Assembly (NCBI RefSeq): GCF_000017585.1
Contig: NC_009714.1
Coordinates: 248,001-312,000, forward strand
DNA length: 64,000 nt
Reading direction: 5' to 3'
DNA from: Campylobacter hominis ATCC BAA-381
Lineage (GTDB): Bacteria; Campylobacterota; Campylobacteria; Campylobacterales; Campylobacteraceae
Shown here: positions 28,101 through 37,040 of the stretch, piece after piece
Numbering within the stretch: position 1 is the first letter of the stretch
How the letters are laid out: every line of letters starts with the position of its first letter
Notes under the pieces: model-generated
Databases searched by the model: none
What the model was told of the DNA's origin: nothing
The model's input: only the letters and a program-made list of their open reading frames with translations
Made by a program: the position numbers and the translations under genes

Positions 28101-31100
28101 AATGATGAAAAAATAGCTTTCAATTTTGCTAAAAATATAAAAATTCAAAGAGCAAATATAACTCTTGATAGTGGCAAAACAGTAAAAGCCATTATGGATG
28201 AAACCGAACTTAAAAATCTTTCAATGAGTAAGCCATTTGCAATAGCAGTATCTGCAGGACCAAACGCAAAAAAGAAAAATGAAACTTCAATAACTCTAAA
28301 AGATAACAGCAAAGTTATAGTTAATAGCAAAGATCAAAAAGAAGCAGGAGTTGGACTATATATAGACTTTGGTAGGGTAAACACAGATAAAAGCTCATCA
28401 ATAAAAGTTGGAAGCAGTAATACAAAAAATGCAACTGGAATTTATGCGGTAAGCTCTGATGTGACAAATGATGGCACGATACAAACTAACTCTTCTCTAT
28501 CAATTGGAGCAATGCTTTATGCGCAAAATACAAAGCCTTATAGTAGGGCTTTTATAGATCAAATAGGTGGAGCTAGTAAACTAAATGGCTTTATTACAAA
28601 TAATGGAGATATAGTGGTAAATGGTGAGAGGTCGGCTGGAATTTATGTAGATAATAATTTCAACAAAGTCCAAAATTCTTACACAGGCACAAACAATAAA
28701 AACATAAATGTAAATGCTGCAAATTCTATGGCGATGGCAAGCTCAAATTCCACACTTATAAATAAAGGAAATATAAATTTAAATAAAAACTCAAGCTCAA
28801 GCATTGCAATGTATGGAAAAGAATTTCAAGATGAAACACAAAATATTAACTCAAGCTCAACTCTTAAAAATAGCGGACTTATATATATAAACTCAAACCA
28901 CTCAGCCGGAATGCTTAACAAATCGGTTAATAATGACAGTTCTACACAGCTTTTAGATGGCGGTAGAATAATCTCATCTAAAGATGCATCAAAAGTTACA
29001 GCAATAAGTGGAAAAAATATAGATGTAAAAAACGGCTCAACAATAGACTTAAAAGGAAAAAATTCAGTTGGAATTTATGCTAATAACTCATCTGCTGTAA
29101 ATATAGAAGAAAATGCTGAAATAAGTGTAGGTGATGAGTCTATAATTTTATACTCTAAAAGTGGTGATAAAACCAATATAAATTATAATATAAAAAACAC
29201 AGAAATTTCAGACAAAAATCAAACTGCTATATACCTTGAAAATAGCAAAGAAAATGCAAATAAACTAACTTTAGTGCAAAATTCGGTATTTAATGTAAAT
29301 GGTGAAAACTCTAAAGCCTTGCATTTAAAATCTATAGGAAATCCTTCAAATTATAGTTTTGATGATATAACATTTAACCTAAAAGGAAAAAATAATGTCG
29401 CTGTTTTAGCAGAAGGTAGCACAAATGTAAGTCTAGGAGCAAATTCAAAAATAAATATGGATGAGTTAGCTTATGGAAGCATAGGTCTAGCACTTCAAGA
29501 CAGTGACAATAAAACAATTACCATAACAAACAAAGGCACTATAAATGTAGCAAAAAGCGATAAAGACAATAAAATTTATTCAGCTGCGATTGCACTTTTT
29601 TCACCAGGAATTGCAATTAATAATGGCACTATAAATACAGATGATGAATCTGTTGGAATGTATGGCATAGAAAATAAAAATGTAAATTTACAAAATGAAG
29701 GTGAAATAAATATAAATAAAAACGCAGTTGCTATGTATATTAAAAACGGAGCTGCCACAAATAGCGGAAAAATAAATGTAAATGGTGAAAACGGTGTTGG
29801 AATGTATGCTAAAAAAGGCTCTTTAATAAATAGTGGTGAAATTTTAGCAAACAGTCAGGGCGCTGGAATGTTTAGCGATGAAGATGCAAAGATTTCAAAT
29901 TTAAATAAAATTTTACTTAATAAGGAAAACTCAATTGGAATTTATACAAAAAACGAAGCCACAAATAAAGGCAATATCTCTTTACTAGGCGATAGTTCAG
30001 TTGGAATTTTTGCAAAAAATATCTTAAATGAAGGTGTTATAAACCTAAGCTCAAAAGGAGAAAATGATAAATTTTCAGCTGCATTGATGGGGAAAAACAT
30101 AAAAAATACAGGAACTATAAATTTAAATAAAGAGTATGAAGTTGGAATGTATGGCATAGGCACATCTACAAATAAAGCGGTTTTAACAAACGATGGAGTA
30201 ATAAACTTAAATGCAAACAACCAAATAGGAATGTATGCTAAATTTGCCAATATTAAAAATAGCGGAGATATAAATGTAAACGCTCAAAACTCAATTGGAA
30301 TTTACGCTAATAATTCAGTAATCGACAATACAGGCAAAATAACTTTAAACGCTGATAATTCAGTTGGTGTTTATATGGTAAATGGTTCGTATTTTAAAAA
30401 TAGAGGCGAAATTAAAATAATTGGAAATTCAAAAAGCGTAGTAAAAGATGATGAAGAAATAGATATTGCACTTCCAGGTATTGCTTCTTTTCGTCCAAAC
30501 GAAGTTCATAAGGATAAATTTAAAGGTGTTGATATAGCGGTTAATAAAAATACTAAAGATTTTGAAGATTTTAATATAAAATATGACAATGAAACTTACA
30601 ATACTGAAAATTCTGTAAAATTATCAAAGTCACAAATTGCTAATAATTTGGATCTAAGTTTATCAAACAAAACAACAAATATTGAGATTCCTAAAAATTT
30701 AGATAACAAAAGCAAAGAAAAAAGAGTTAAAAAGAATATCGTGGCAATGTATGCGGATACTTCAGGCGTAAATTTGACAAAACCTATAAAAGGACTTGAT
30801 AACCTAAGCAAAAATGATAAAATCATCCTTTATGTAGGTGCTGAAGCAGCAAACTATACAAACAAAAAAGTTATAAACTTAGATCAAAGTCTGATGAAGC
30901 CTTTCATAGATGAGCTTGACAAATCAACAGCTATAAAAGCTGTTTATTCAGGATCTTTAACTTGGCAGGCATTTGCTACTTTTGATAAAAATGCTAAAAA
31001 CAATCACAAAATAAAGAGTTTTGTGATGTCAAAAATTCCTTATGTAAATTTCATAAAAAAAGATAGTAAATATAAAGATTTATATATTGCACTTGACAAG

Positions 31101-32144
31101 AAATATGAAAAAGCCATAGTTGGAAGCAACGATAAAAAGATATTTAATAAACTTAACCTACTTGGAAAAAATGAAGAATTTAAACTTCATAAAAATTTAA
31201 AAAGTTTAGGTGGTTTTGAATATGCATCAACTCAAACCAGAGCTTACTCATCTGCTGATATTTATGATAGAGAATTTAATGATTTGATGCGTTGGGATAC
31301 AAACACTACAGACACAACCAAATTTAAAGTTTTTGGTGCAAATACTAAACGAAATCAAAGAGTAGATGGAGTTTTGGGATATGATAAGAATGCTTACGGT
31401 CTATTTGTGCTAAATAACTTCGATCTTCAAATGGATGGAACTTCAAATGGAGTTTTTGGAGGAATCGCCAAAGAAAGATATGAGTTTAACAACGATTATA
31501 AATCAAAAGAAGACGCATTAACAGCACAAATCGGATATTATGTCGATAGAAAAGTTTTAAACGAAGAGATAAATCATCTTTTAAAAATATCTGCTACAGG
31601 AAGCACAAGAGAGATGAAAAGATATACTTTAGATAAAGACTTTTGGGCAAAATCTAAATATTATACATTAGGCTTTGATGTCAAAAACAGCTTCTATAAA
31701 GAGTATAAATTCGATTCAGGTTTTAAAATTTCGCCATATACAGGAGTTGATTTAGGATATGGAATTATAGAAAACATAAAAGAAAAAAGCGGCAATACGC
31801 TTCTTTTAGATGTTAATTCAAAAGATTATTATAGTATCAGACCAAATCTTGGAGTTGAGCTTGGATATACACATTTGCTTGATGAGAATTCATATTTTAA
31901 TATACTTCTTGATAGTAGAATTTATAAAGAATTCGGCAAGATAAACAGAGCAAATAACTTGGCAAGATTTAAAGATACAAACAGCTATTTTTCACTTCCA
32001 AAAGAGGATAAGGAAGATAAAGGTGCAGAATTTACACTTGTAGGCAAATACGAAAATGGAAATTTCGGTGCATCTTTAAAAGGTGGATATCAAACTCAAT
32101 TTAAAGATAGATTTATAGGGCTTGATTTAAGAATTAAGTTTTAA
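25116..32144 (+). CDS. Giant autotransporter adhesin (type Va)
   Basis: 2342 residues. Signal peptide at residues 1-22 (LKVLVLLLGTQMSLSAKS). Long passenger (about 23-2070) that becomes a ladder of degenerate ~20-residue repeats between roughly residues 1080 and 1780, each ending in (S/V)GIYA, VGMYA or similar (NSIGIYANN, NSVGVYMVN), typical of a beta-helix. The last ~265 residues form the outer-membrane beta-barrel, ending FIGLDLRIKF with the terminal Phe. No protease triad or pertactin cleavage motif seen, so adhesin or surface factor is the likely role. Single gene with its own promoter and terminator. The Asn/Lys-rich passenger with GIY(A/N) repeats recalls Fusobacterium autotransporters. 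Confidence 0.93.
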   Translation: MQKNIFLKVLVLLLGTQMSLSAKSIIPHFTTGLDDNHSYQIGINWLWLKQKSPNSFSNNIDGSNHDGLTTKTKNGDYIDKNLLKRHITEIENEKFLLGSGYEVPHFLAKNKMGGNELEITNFNTENIKKDISIKKPSYENKDWNLKDMLPNAKSTNPLFNIPTVGLISMPDIAKPKNIDEVNINIKGSGAVLSSDAYYLNTKGGDQGNFSQVTLEKGVFLKISSKYKEGFLKIKDYKATMPLFYNNYNQPIGDSEEKDTFYANDDEKHFLYTLRTAPYNTFKKDVKIYMDSKSYNTDTGCCNYEFGFAVVGETNGNNNFKKKNISEINQEVLDKDPTGKLIDVALPYFMPKALKINRETDKSKVPLVYFENEGIAEIGETAKGFLMMVVNHSTSDKLHIYNNSGDIVLLPRDDDEDKKAAVFFHSPDVPNGNTSAIYTNTGNINLFGMHTVGYLATAREGKYLNYNTLSFINDGNFVLNGLNSIGMAIAGDRGDLQPGSNVHAFKPIILRGDKTIGFYNENDALNEGNKSFSTMKIVIGDKGNETDIYESKIVKDDWDVPEEINIKEDDEEGIWFDPQSNIADNDEESVDNAIAMIYNPNSKNSVMDNFVRTDIQINANSTNGIGIYAKRGTIKLLNDITDDKIKDSFDKKIVDKIKENFKNGTNHVININGGKNNAALYAKQDQNNPSVIIYNGDININAGKDFEGENSTDNKAILAADQGEIEFQGKLNVGKEDSLITSNAVVYSDDAKVTIKNGSDINMYLADNSNGFYASNSLNPTNQNPQNSQPQIKIEKKVAVNLNGNGVGITAGNGGHIDLSGATINATGLKSALASIGNTSYINAQNAVINYNGDSYATYSSQKNAKIDLNKVTINLKGNSYGIALDYDKANNTYDVKGLMGKVNIKPLSDKVNLFTIKDYNDLRSSRFNNEDGALNLEDEGTIGVGTFSYKIDRSDPNGAKATLALIDGLENFLIDSDIDKSLAGKKGDKISKMQTNDEKIAFNFAKNIKIQRANITLDSGKTVKAIMDETELKNLSMSKPFAIAVSAGPNAKKKNETSITLKDNSKVIVNSKDQKEAGVGLYIDFGRVNTDKSSSIKVGSSNTKNATGIYAVSSDVTNDGTIQTNSSLSIGAMLYAQNTKPYSRAFIDQIGGASKLNGFITNNGDIVVNGERSAGIYVDNNFNKVQNSYTGTNNKNINVNAANSMAMASSNSTLINKGNINLNKNSSSSIAMYGKEFQDETQNINSSSTLKNSGLIYINSNHSAGMLNKSVNNDSSTQLLDGGRIISSKDASKVTAISGKNIDVKNGSTIDLKGKNSVGIYANNSSAVNIEENAEISVGDESIILYSKSGDKTNINYNIKNTEISDKNQTAIYLENSKENANKLTLVQNSVFNVNGENSKALHLKSIGNPSNYSFDDITFNLKGKNNVAVLAEGSTNVSLGANSKINMDELAYGSIGLALQDSDNKTITITNKGTINVAKSDKDNKIYSAAIALFSPGIAINNGTINTDDESVGMYGIENKNVNLQNEGEININKNAVAMYIKNGAATNSGKINVNGENGVGMYAKKGSLINSGEILANSQGAGMFSDEDAKISNLNKILLNKENSIGIYTKNEATNKGNISLLGDSSVGIFAKNILNEGVINLSSKGENDKFSAALMGKNIKNTGTINLNKEYEVGMYGIGTSTNKAVLTNDGVINLNANNQIGMYAKFANIKNSGDINVNAQNSIGIYANNSVIDNTGKITLNADNSVGVYMVNGSYFKNRGEIKIIGNSKSVVKDDEEIDIALPGIASFRPNEVHKDKFKGVDIAVNKNTKDFEDFNIKYDNETYNTENSVKLSKSQIANNLDLSLSNKTTNIEIPKNLDNKSKEKRVKKNIVAMYADTSGVNLTKPIKGLDNLSKNDKIILYVGAEAANYTNKKVINLDQSLMKPFIDELDKSTAIKAVYSGSLTWQAFATFDKNAKNNHKIKSFVMSKIPYVNFIKKDSKYKDLYIALDKKYEKAIVGSNDKKIFNKLNLLGKNEEFKLHKNLKSLGGFEYASTQTRAYSSADIYDREFNDLMRWDTNTTDTTKFKVFGANTKRNQRVDGVLGYDKNAYGLFVLNNFDLQMDGTSNGVFGGIAKERYEFNNDYKSKEDALTAQIGYYVDRKVLNEEINHLLKISATGSTREMKRYTLDKDFWAKSKYYTLGFDVKNSFYKEYKFDSGFKISPYTGVDLGYGIIENIKEKSGNTLLLDVNSKDYYSIRPNLGVELGYTHLLDENSYFNILLDSRIYKEFGKINRANNLARFKDTNSYFSLPKEDKEDKGAEFTLVGKYENGNFGASLKGGYQTQFKDRFIGLDLRIKF

Positions 32145-32181
32145 AAAATTAAAGGCTTGAAATGAAATTTTTAGGCTTATA

Positions 32182-32235
32182 AAATTTCAAAGGCTTAAAG
32201 TTTAATCAAGCCTTTGAAATTTCAATCTTATTTTT
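32182..32235 (+). terminator. Terminator after the autotransporter gene
   Basis: AAATTTCAAAGGCTT (32182-32196) and AAGCCTTTGAAATTT (32208-32222) form a perfect 15-bp stem with an 11-nt loop, followed after a few bases by a T7 run. It lies 38 nt after the stop codon. Confidence 0.85.
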
Positions 32236-32395
32236 TTAAATATTTGTAAAATTTAAAATATTTTTATTATCGTTAACAGAATTTAAAATAAATTTATATC
32301 AATGCCTTTTGCTTTAAAAACTGCTTGAAATTATTTTTTTAATATTGATTTTATTTAAAAACAATAAAACAAAGTAAAAATATAAATATGAATTT

Positions 32396-32493
32396 TGGCG
32401 AGAGAGTGAGGGAATCGAACCCCCCAAAGAACGGTCAACCGCCCTTTCATCGGATTTGAAGTCCGCGATCGCCACCGGCACGACTTACTCTCC
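32396..32493 (-). tRNA. selC: tRNA-Sec (anticodon UCA)
   Basis: About 98 nt on the minus strand beginning GGAGAGTAAG and ending in CGCCA. The anticodon arm reads CGGACTTCAAATCCG with anticodon TCA; a long extra arm (GGGCGGTTGACCGTTCTTT region) and the T-arm GGGGGGTTCGATTCCC follow. These are the marks of selenocysteine tRNA. The acceptor ends pair imperfectly by eye (GAGAGT with ACTCTC, one extra pyrimidine near the 3' end), so exact ends should be checked. It implies selenoproteins, most often formate dehydrogenase, elsewhere in the genome. Confidence 0.93.
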
Positions 32494-32511
32494 ATTTAAA
32501 AAATTTGTAAA

Positions 32512-32517
32512 ATTATA
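32512..32517 (-). promoter_or_regulatory. selC: -10 box of the tRNA-Sec gene
   Basis: TATAAT on the minus strand (ATTATA on the plus strand), 18 bp upstream of the mature tRNA start, in the short gap after modB. Confidence 0.55.
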
Positions 32518-32528
32518 CTCTGTTTTAG

Positions 32529-33218
32529 TTAATTTTTTATTTTAGAATTAAATTTATAAACCAGGAATAGTACAAAAAAACTGATTAAGAGCATTATTCC
32601 TGAATAAATATGCGCATTTTTATAATCAAGAATTTCCACGTATTCATAAATTGCAATGCTTGCGACTTTTGTTTCGCTGCTTACACTTCCGCCTATCATA
32701 AGCACAACGCCGAACTCTCCCATAGTGTGAGCAAAACTTATTACAAGCGCGCTTAATAAAGATGGTTTTATTGCAGGAAGTGAAACGTGAAAAAGCGTAT
32801 AAATTTTGCCTTTTCCAAGAGAATAGCTTGCTTCGACTAAATTTTTAGGCATAGAGCGAAAGCCCGAAATTAAAGGATTTAGCATAAACGGCAAAGAATA
32901 AATACAACTTGCAATAACTAAGCCGTAAAAATTAAAAACCAAGCGAAGTCCAAGAGTTTTTTCTATAAATTCACCGAAAAATGAATAAGGTGAAAGAAAA
33001 ATCAAAAGATAAAAACCGAGAACCGAAGGCGGCAAAACTAAAGGCAGATTTGCAAGTGTTTCAATTGTGGCGCGTCCTTTGAATTCATGCGTAGATAAAA
33101 AATATGCAAGCGGCAAAACCAAAAAAAATAAAATTAACGTAGTAATGCCTGCAAGTTTCAGTGAAAGCACGAAAGGAGCTAAATCAAGCGCTTTTAAAGT
33201 TTGCAAAAACTCGTTCAT
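32529..33218 (-). CDS. modB: Molybdate ABC transporter permease
   Basis: 229 residues, five to six membrane helices. Contains the EAA-type loop of ABC permeases (EASYSLGKGKIYTLFHVSLP) followed by AIKPSLLSALVISFAHTMGEFGVVLMIGG, characteristic of ModB/CysW-like permeases. Forms the inner-membrane channel for molybdate with ModA and ModC. It is separated from modC by 196 nt, whereas the other mod genes overlap or nearly so. It lies last in the unit. Confidence 0.93.
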   Translation of the reverse strand: MNEFLQTLKALDLAPFVLSLKLAGITTLILFFLVLPLAYFLSTHEFKGRATIETLANLPLVLPPSVLGFYLLIFLSPYSFFGEFIEKTLGLRLVFNFYGLVIASCIYSLPFMLNPLISGFRSMPKNLVEASYSLGKGKIYTLFHVSLPAIKPSLLSALVISFAHTMGEFGVVLMIGGSVSSETKVASIAIYEYVEILDYKNAHIYSGIMLLISFFVLFLVYKFNSKIKN

Positions 33219-33414
33219 ATTGCTTCCAAAATTATTTTTTGTGTCTTAAAATTTATAAATTTCAATATATATTCTATATTTTTTTTGATTGATTTAATTA
33301 TAAATTTTATACCGTAACCGTCTAATAAAGCAAATTTTAACATTTTTGTCATATCTCAAAATATAAATTTTACAAAAACGGATTTTTTTGTTAATCCTGA
33401 AACAGTCGCTATAA

Positions 33415-34269
33415 TCATATTTCCGCCTTTTTTAAATGTAGACCGAAAGCTTTTGATGAAATTATGACATTGTCATTTGTTTGTAGTTTATCAGCTTCGG
33501 CAGGGCTTAATACGATTTCGCTGATTTGGTTTGCAAATCCAACAACAGCTACGAAAATCGCACCGTTTTGACGGATTTCCAAAATCCGAGCCGGAAATGA
33601 AAATTTTTGTGAACCGCTTGTTTTCAGGAAAATTTCACTTGGCGATCCGCTTTTTACTATACGCCCGTTTTCTATTTCAAAAACAACTTCACAAAGTTTG
33701 TAAATTTCGCTTATATCGTGGCTTACTAAGATTATTGTAATTTTAAAATTTTTATGAACTTTAATTAAAAAATCCTGTAATTTTGATCTGATTTGCGGAT
33801 CAAGCGCGGAAAGCGGTTCGTCAAGCAGCAAAATTTTCGGTTTTCGCATAAGAGCTCTTGCTAAAGCGACGCGCTGTTTTTGACCGCCTGAAAGCTCACT
33901 GATTCTTGCATTTGCATGATTTTCAAGTTCTACAAGAGATAACATTTCGCGCGCAAGAGCTTCATCTTTTTTGGCAAAAAGCAAATTTTTTATAACGCTT
34001 AAATTTTCAAAAAGCGCATAATCTTGAAATAAAAAGCCGATATTTCGCTTTTGCGGTGCTAAAAATTTATTGTTATTTTGAAAAATTTCATCATCAACTG
34101 AAATTTCGCCGCTATCTGCTTTTATAAATCCGGCAATCAGTCTTAAAATTGTAGTTTTACCGCTGCCGCTTTTGCCATGCAAACAGACGAATTTTCCGTT
34201 TTGTATTTCAAAATTTGCATTTATTTCAAAATTTTCACTGATTTTTTTATTGCAATTAAATTTTATCAT
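33415..34269 (-). CDS. modC: Molybdate ABC transporter ATP-binding protein
   Basis: 284 residues. Walker A HGKSGSGKTTILRL, signature LSGGQKQRVALARAL, Walker B ILLLDEPLSALDP, H-loop VSHDISE. The C-terminal ~65 residues (ARILEIRQNGAIFVAVVGF) form a Mop/TOBE-type oxyanion-binding domain as in ModC. ATGA overlap with the upstream mop gene. Confidence 0.93.
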   Translation of the reverse strand: MIKFNCNKKISENFEINANFEIQNGKFVCLHGKSGSGKTTILRLIAGFIKADSGEISVDDEIFQNNNKFLAPQKRNIGFLFQDYALFENLSVIKNLLFAKKDEALAREMLSLVELENHANARISELSGGQKQRVALARALMRKPKILLLDEPLSALDPQIRSKLQDFLIKVHKNFKITIILVSHDISEIYKLCEVVFEIENGRIVKSGSPSEIFLKTSGSQKFSFPARILEIRQNGAIFVAVVGFANQISEIVLSPAEADKLQTNDNVIISSKAFGLHLKKAEI

Positions 34270-34694
34270 TTAATGCTTTCTATAAATAGTGATGTAGCTT
34301 TTATATATGCAAAAATTTCATCTCCTATTGCCAATTTTAAACGATTTGCCGAGTTTGCGGAAATGATACTTTCGAAAATAAAATTTTTAATTTTCAATCT
34401 TATGCAAGCCAAAATTTCATCTTTTCTAATATCTGAAATTTCTGCTTTTATTTCATTTGTAAGAGAGCAATTTTGCAGTTTTTCGCGCGATATTATAACG
34501 TCGCTGCTTTTAAAATTTAAAACCGCTTCTTTATCGTTTGAAATTCCGTTTGGAATTTCAAGACCTAGCATAGCGAATTCGCCGAAATCGGAGTTGAATT
34601 TTATAAAACAAACGCCTGAATTTTGGCGAATTTCAGTTATTTTTGCATTAAATTTCATATCCGTATTTGCGGAAAATTTCTTTGCATTTATCAC
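34266..34694 (-). CDS. Molybdopterin-binding (Mop/TOBE) protein
   Basis: 142 residues with two related halves: NAKITEIRQNSGVCFIKFNS and KAEISDIRKDEILACIRLKI, each a Mop-like beta unit that binds molybdate. Same position as the small Mop-domain gene (Cj0302c) in the C. jejuni mod cluster. Overlaps modA by 47 nt and modC by 4 nt; the true start could be an internal Met (MKFNAKITEI, about residue 13), which would nearly remove the overlap with modA. Confidence 0.8.
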   Translation of the reverse strand: MINAKKFSANTDMKFNAKITEIRQNSGVCFIKFNSDFGEFAMLGLEIPNGISNDKEAVLNFKSSDVIISREKLQNCSLTNEIKAEISDIRKDEILACIRLKIKNFIFESIISANSANRLKLAIGDEIFAYIKATSLFIESIK

Positions 34695-35388
34695 TTAGTA
34701 TAAAATCATAAAATGCTTTCGCATCGGTATTTTTTTCAGCTTTTTTCAAGATAACTATTCCTTGAGAAATAGGGTCGTAAAGTGATTTATCTACCAAAAC
34801 GAAATTTTTATCTTCCTTGTATTCGGCAGTTTTTTTAGAAAACATAGAGCTTGCTGCTACCAATCCTACATCACTTGCATTGATTGCTTGATTTAGCGCA
34901 TCTCCTATACTTTTCGCTTCGATGATTTTAGGTTTTATATCATTCAAAATGCCTGTTTTTTCAAAAGCTTGCATGCTGGCAACACCGTAAGGCGCTGTTT
35001 TCGGATTTGCAATCGTGATTGTCTTTACTTTATCGTCTTTTAAAATTTCAAGTCCTTTGCTGAGATCAAAATCGCGTGCTGAAAATAGTGCCAATTTTCC
35101 GTTCGCATATATTTTTGCAGCTTCAACGGCAAATCCCTCTTTAAAAAGATCGTCGGCGTATTTCATATTTGCTGCTAAAAATACGTCAAACGGTGCGCCA
35201 TTTCGTATTTGTGCAGCAAAATTACCACTGGCTCCAAGGCTTATATTAAGTTGTATGTCAGGGTGCAGTTTTGCAAATTCCGCTTTTATATCTTCTATAG
35301 GATATGTAACATTTGCCGCAGCTGCTACATTCAATTCGCCTGCATTCAGACCGAGCGCAAAAAATAACGCAAAAATAAGTTTTTTCAT
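34648..35388 (-). CDS. modA: Molybdate ABC transporter substrate-binding protein
   Basis: 246 residues, signal peptide (LIFALFFALGLNAGE) then the ModA pattern NVAAAANVTYPIEDIKAEF, ISLGASGNFAAQIRNGAPFD and VFLAANMKYADDL. Captures molybdate or tungstate in the periplasm. ATG preceded by GGAGT. Downstream of modE by 20 nt. Confidence 0.94.
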   Translation of the reverse strand: MKKLIFALFFALGLNAGELNVAAAANVTYPIEDIKAEFAKLHPDIQLNISLGASGNFAAQIRNGAPFDVFLAANMKYADDLFKEGFAVEAAKIYANGKLALFSARDFDLSKGLEILKDDKVKTITIANPKTAPYGVASMQAFEKTGILNDIKPKIIEAKSIGDALNQAINASDVGLVAASSMFSKKTAEYKEDKNFVLVDKSLYDPISQGIVILKKAEKNTDAKAFYDFILSDKCKEIFRKYGYEI

Positions 35389-35408
35389 TTTTACTCCTTA
35401 TAAAATTT

Positions 35409-36218
35409 TTAAATTCCTACCATAATTGAACTTGCTTTTATCACAGCAACGACTTTATCACCTTTTTGAAGTTTCATATTGGAAACGCTTTCTTTTGTGA
35501 TAATCGCCACTATATTTTGATTTCCTTTTATATCAATTATGATTTCGGCATTTACTGAACCGATATCTATATTTTTTATCACGCCTTTTATTTGATTTGC
35601 AGCGCTTATTTTTAAATCTTTGCCGTCATCTTTGCCTACAATTACGCTTGGCGCTTTAAAAATAAATTTCGCCTCATCGCCTGCTTTTATATTCAATTCA
35701 CTTGCTGATTGTTGCGTGATTATAGAGCGCATAGTATCACCGCTATCAAGTTCGGCTACGATTTGCGTATTTACAGCACCTTTTTTTACATCTTTTATTT
35801 TTACTAAAAGTTGATTTCTTGCACTAAGTTTCATACTCATTCTCCTTAAATTCGGTAAATCCGTGAAGTTTTCCAAATCAATATTTTCCAAGTTATCTAA
35901 AATTTTTTGTTCTATAAATTTTATCCTATCATAAGTTTCTATCAGTTTTGTGGCGTAATCGCTCAGTTTGCTTCCGCTTTTTTTACTGTGTTCTTCTCGA
36001 ATTACCATTTTTTGCGGAGAAATGGTATCTATGTAATTTAGGCTATCCCATGCATTTTTGTATGAGATACCGACTTTAGCGGCTGCTCTAGTGATACTTC
36101 TTGTTTCGGCAACCGCTTTTAATAGTTTTATGTGTTTATTTGAAAGTTTTTCATTTTCACTGACAAAAATTTCAACATCTGCATTGAATTTCAAAATATA
36201 CTCCTTAAAAATTTTCAT
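35409..36218 (-). CDS. modE: Molybdate-responsive regulator ModE
   Basis: 269 residues. N-terminal LysR-like winged helix (ETRSITRAAAKVGISYKNAW, DSLNYID) and two C-terminal Mop domains (SARNQLLVKIKDVKKGAVNT; NQIKGVIKNIDIGSVNAEII, each ending in AxSxMVG/SVIVG). When loaded with molybdate ModE represses mod operons. Being first gene of the operon, it is probably autoregulated; I could not pick out a convincing operator in the AT-rich 36219-36346 gap shared with mlaA. Confidence 0.93.
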   Translation of the reverse strand: MKIFKEYILKFNADVEIFVSENEKLSNKHIKLLKAVAETRSITRAAAKVGISYKNAWDSLNYIDTISPQKMVIREEHSKKSGSKLSDYATKLIETYDRIKFIEQKILDNLENIDLENFTDLPNLRRMSMKLSARNQLLVKIKDVKKGAVNTQIVAELDSGDTMRSIITQQSASELNIKAGDEAKFIFKAPSVIVGKDDGKDLKISAANQIKGVIKNIDIGSVNAEIIIDIKGNQNIVAIITKESVSNMKLQKGDKVVAVIKASSIMVGI

Positions 36219-36346
36219 TTAATTTTACACATAAAAATTAAATTTTTAGCTTACAAAGTAAAATTTATAAAGTTTAAAGTCTAAAATTTGTAAAATTTAT
36301 AGTTTTATAAAAAATAATTTTTTAATTTAAATTTAGAGGTAAAATA

Positions 36347-37039
36347 GTGAGAAAACTGGTAATTTTGAGCTGTTTTTTTAGTGTTTTCGCTTTTTGCGAA
36401 GATATGAGCGATTTTGAAAATGAATTTGAAGAAAAAGAGGTTTTCGATCCGCTTTCAGGATACAACCGTTTTATGACAGGATTTAACGATATTGTCTGGG
36501 ATTATGCTTTTACGCCTGTCTTACAAGGATATGATTATATAATGCCCGATCCTATTCAAGGAGCATTTAGTAATTTTTTTCACAACGTGCTTTATCCGGT
36601 CAGGCTTGTAAATAATCTTTTACAGGGAAAATTCAACAACTCTTGGGATGAAACTAAAAGATTTTTGATAAATACTACAATCGGATTTGCGGGTATGAGC
36701 GATGCGGCAAGTATGCATTTTAATATTCCGCGTCATGATGAAGATTTCGGTCAAACGCTTGGATATTGGGGAATTCCTGCCGGTCCGCATATTGTATGGC
36801 CGATTATCGGCCCGTCAAATTTGCGCGATACTTTCGGTCTTGTTGGAGATTATTTTTCAAATCCGGTAAATTATATAGAAGATGACGCGACAAGAATTGG
36901 TGTATCTGTCGGATATAAATTGAATGATTTTTCTATAGATCCGCTATTTTATAGAAATCTAAAAAAAGACGCCGTTGATTTATATCCGTTTTTACGTGAT
37001 ACTTATGAGCAACGAAGAAATTATTTGATAAAGGAATAA
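36347..37039 (+). CDS. mlaA: Phospholipid-binding lipoprotein MlaA (VacJ)
   Basis: 230 residues, GTG start behind GAGG. Signal segment LVILSCFFSVFAFCED, with Cys at the cleavage region. Family motifs DPLSGYNRFMTGFND, FSNFFHNVLYPVRLVNNLLQ, and GYWGIPAGPHIVWPIIGPSN with NLRDT. Outer-membrane component that removes mislocalised phospholipids from the outer leaflet. Followed by mlaC and an RND protein, the C. jejuni Cj1371-Cj1373 arrangement. Confidence 0.94.
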   Translation: MRKLVILSCFFSVFAFCEDMSDFENEFEEKEVFDPLSGYNRFMTGFNDIVWDYAFTPVLQGYDYIMPDPIQGAFSNFFHNVLYPVRLVNNLLQGKFNNSWDETKRFLINTTIGFAGMSDAASMHFNIPRHDEDFGQTLGYWGIPAGPHIVWPIIGPSNLRDTFGLVGDYFSNPVNYIEDDATRIGVSVGYKLNDFSIDPLFYRNLKKDAVDLYPFLRDTYEQRRNYLIKE

Positions 37040-37040
37040 A

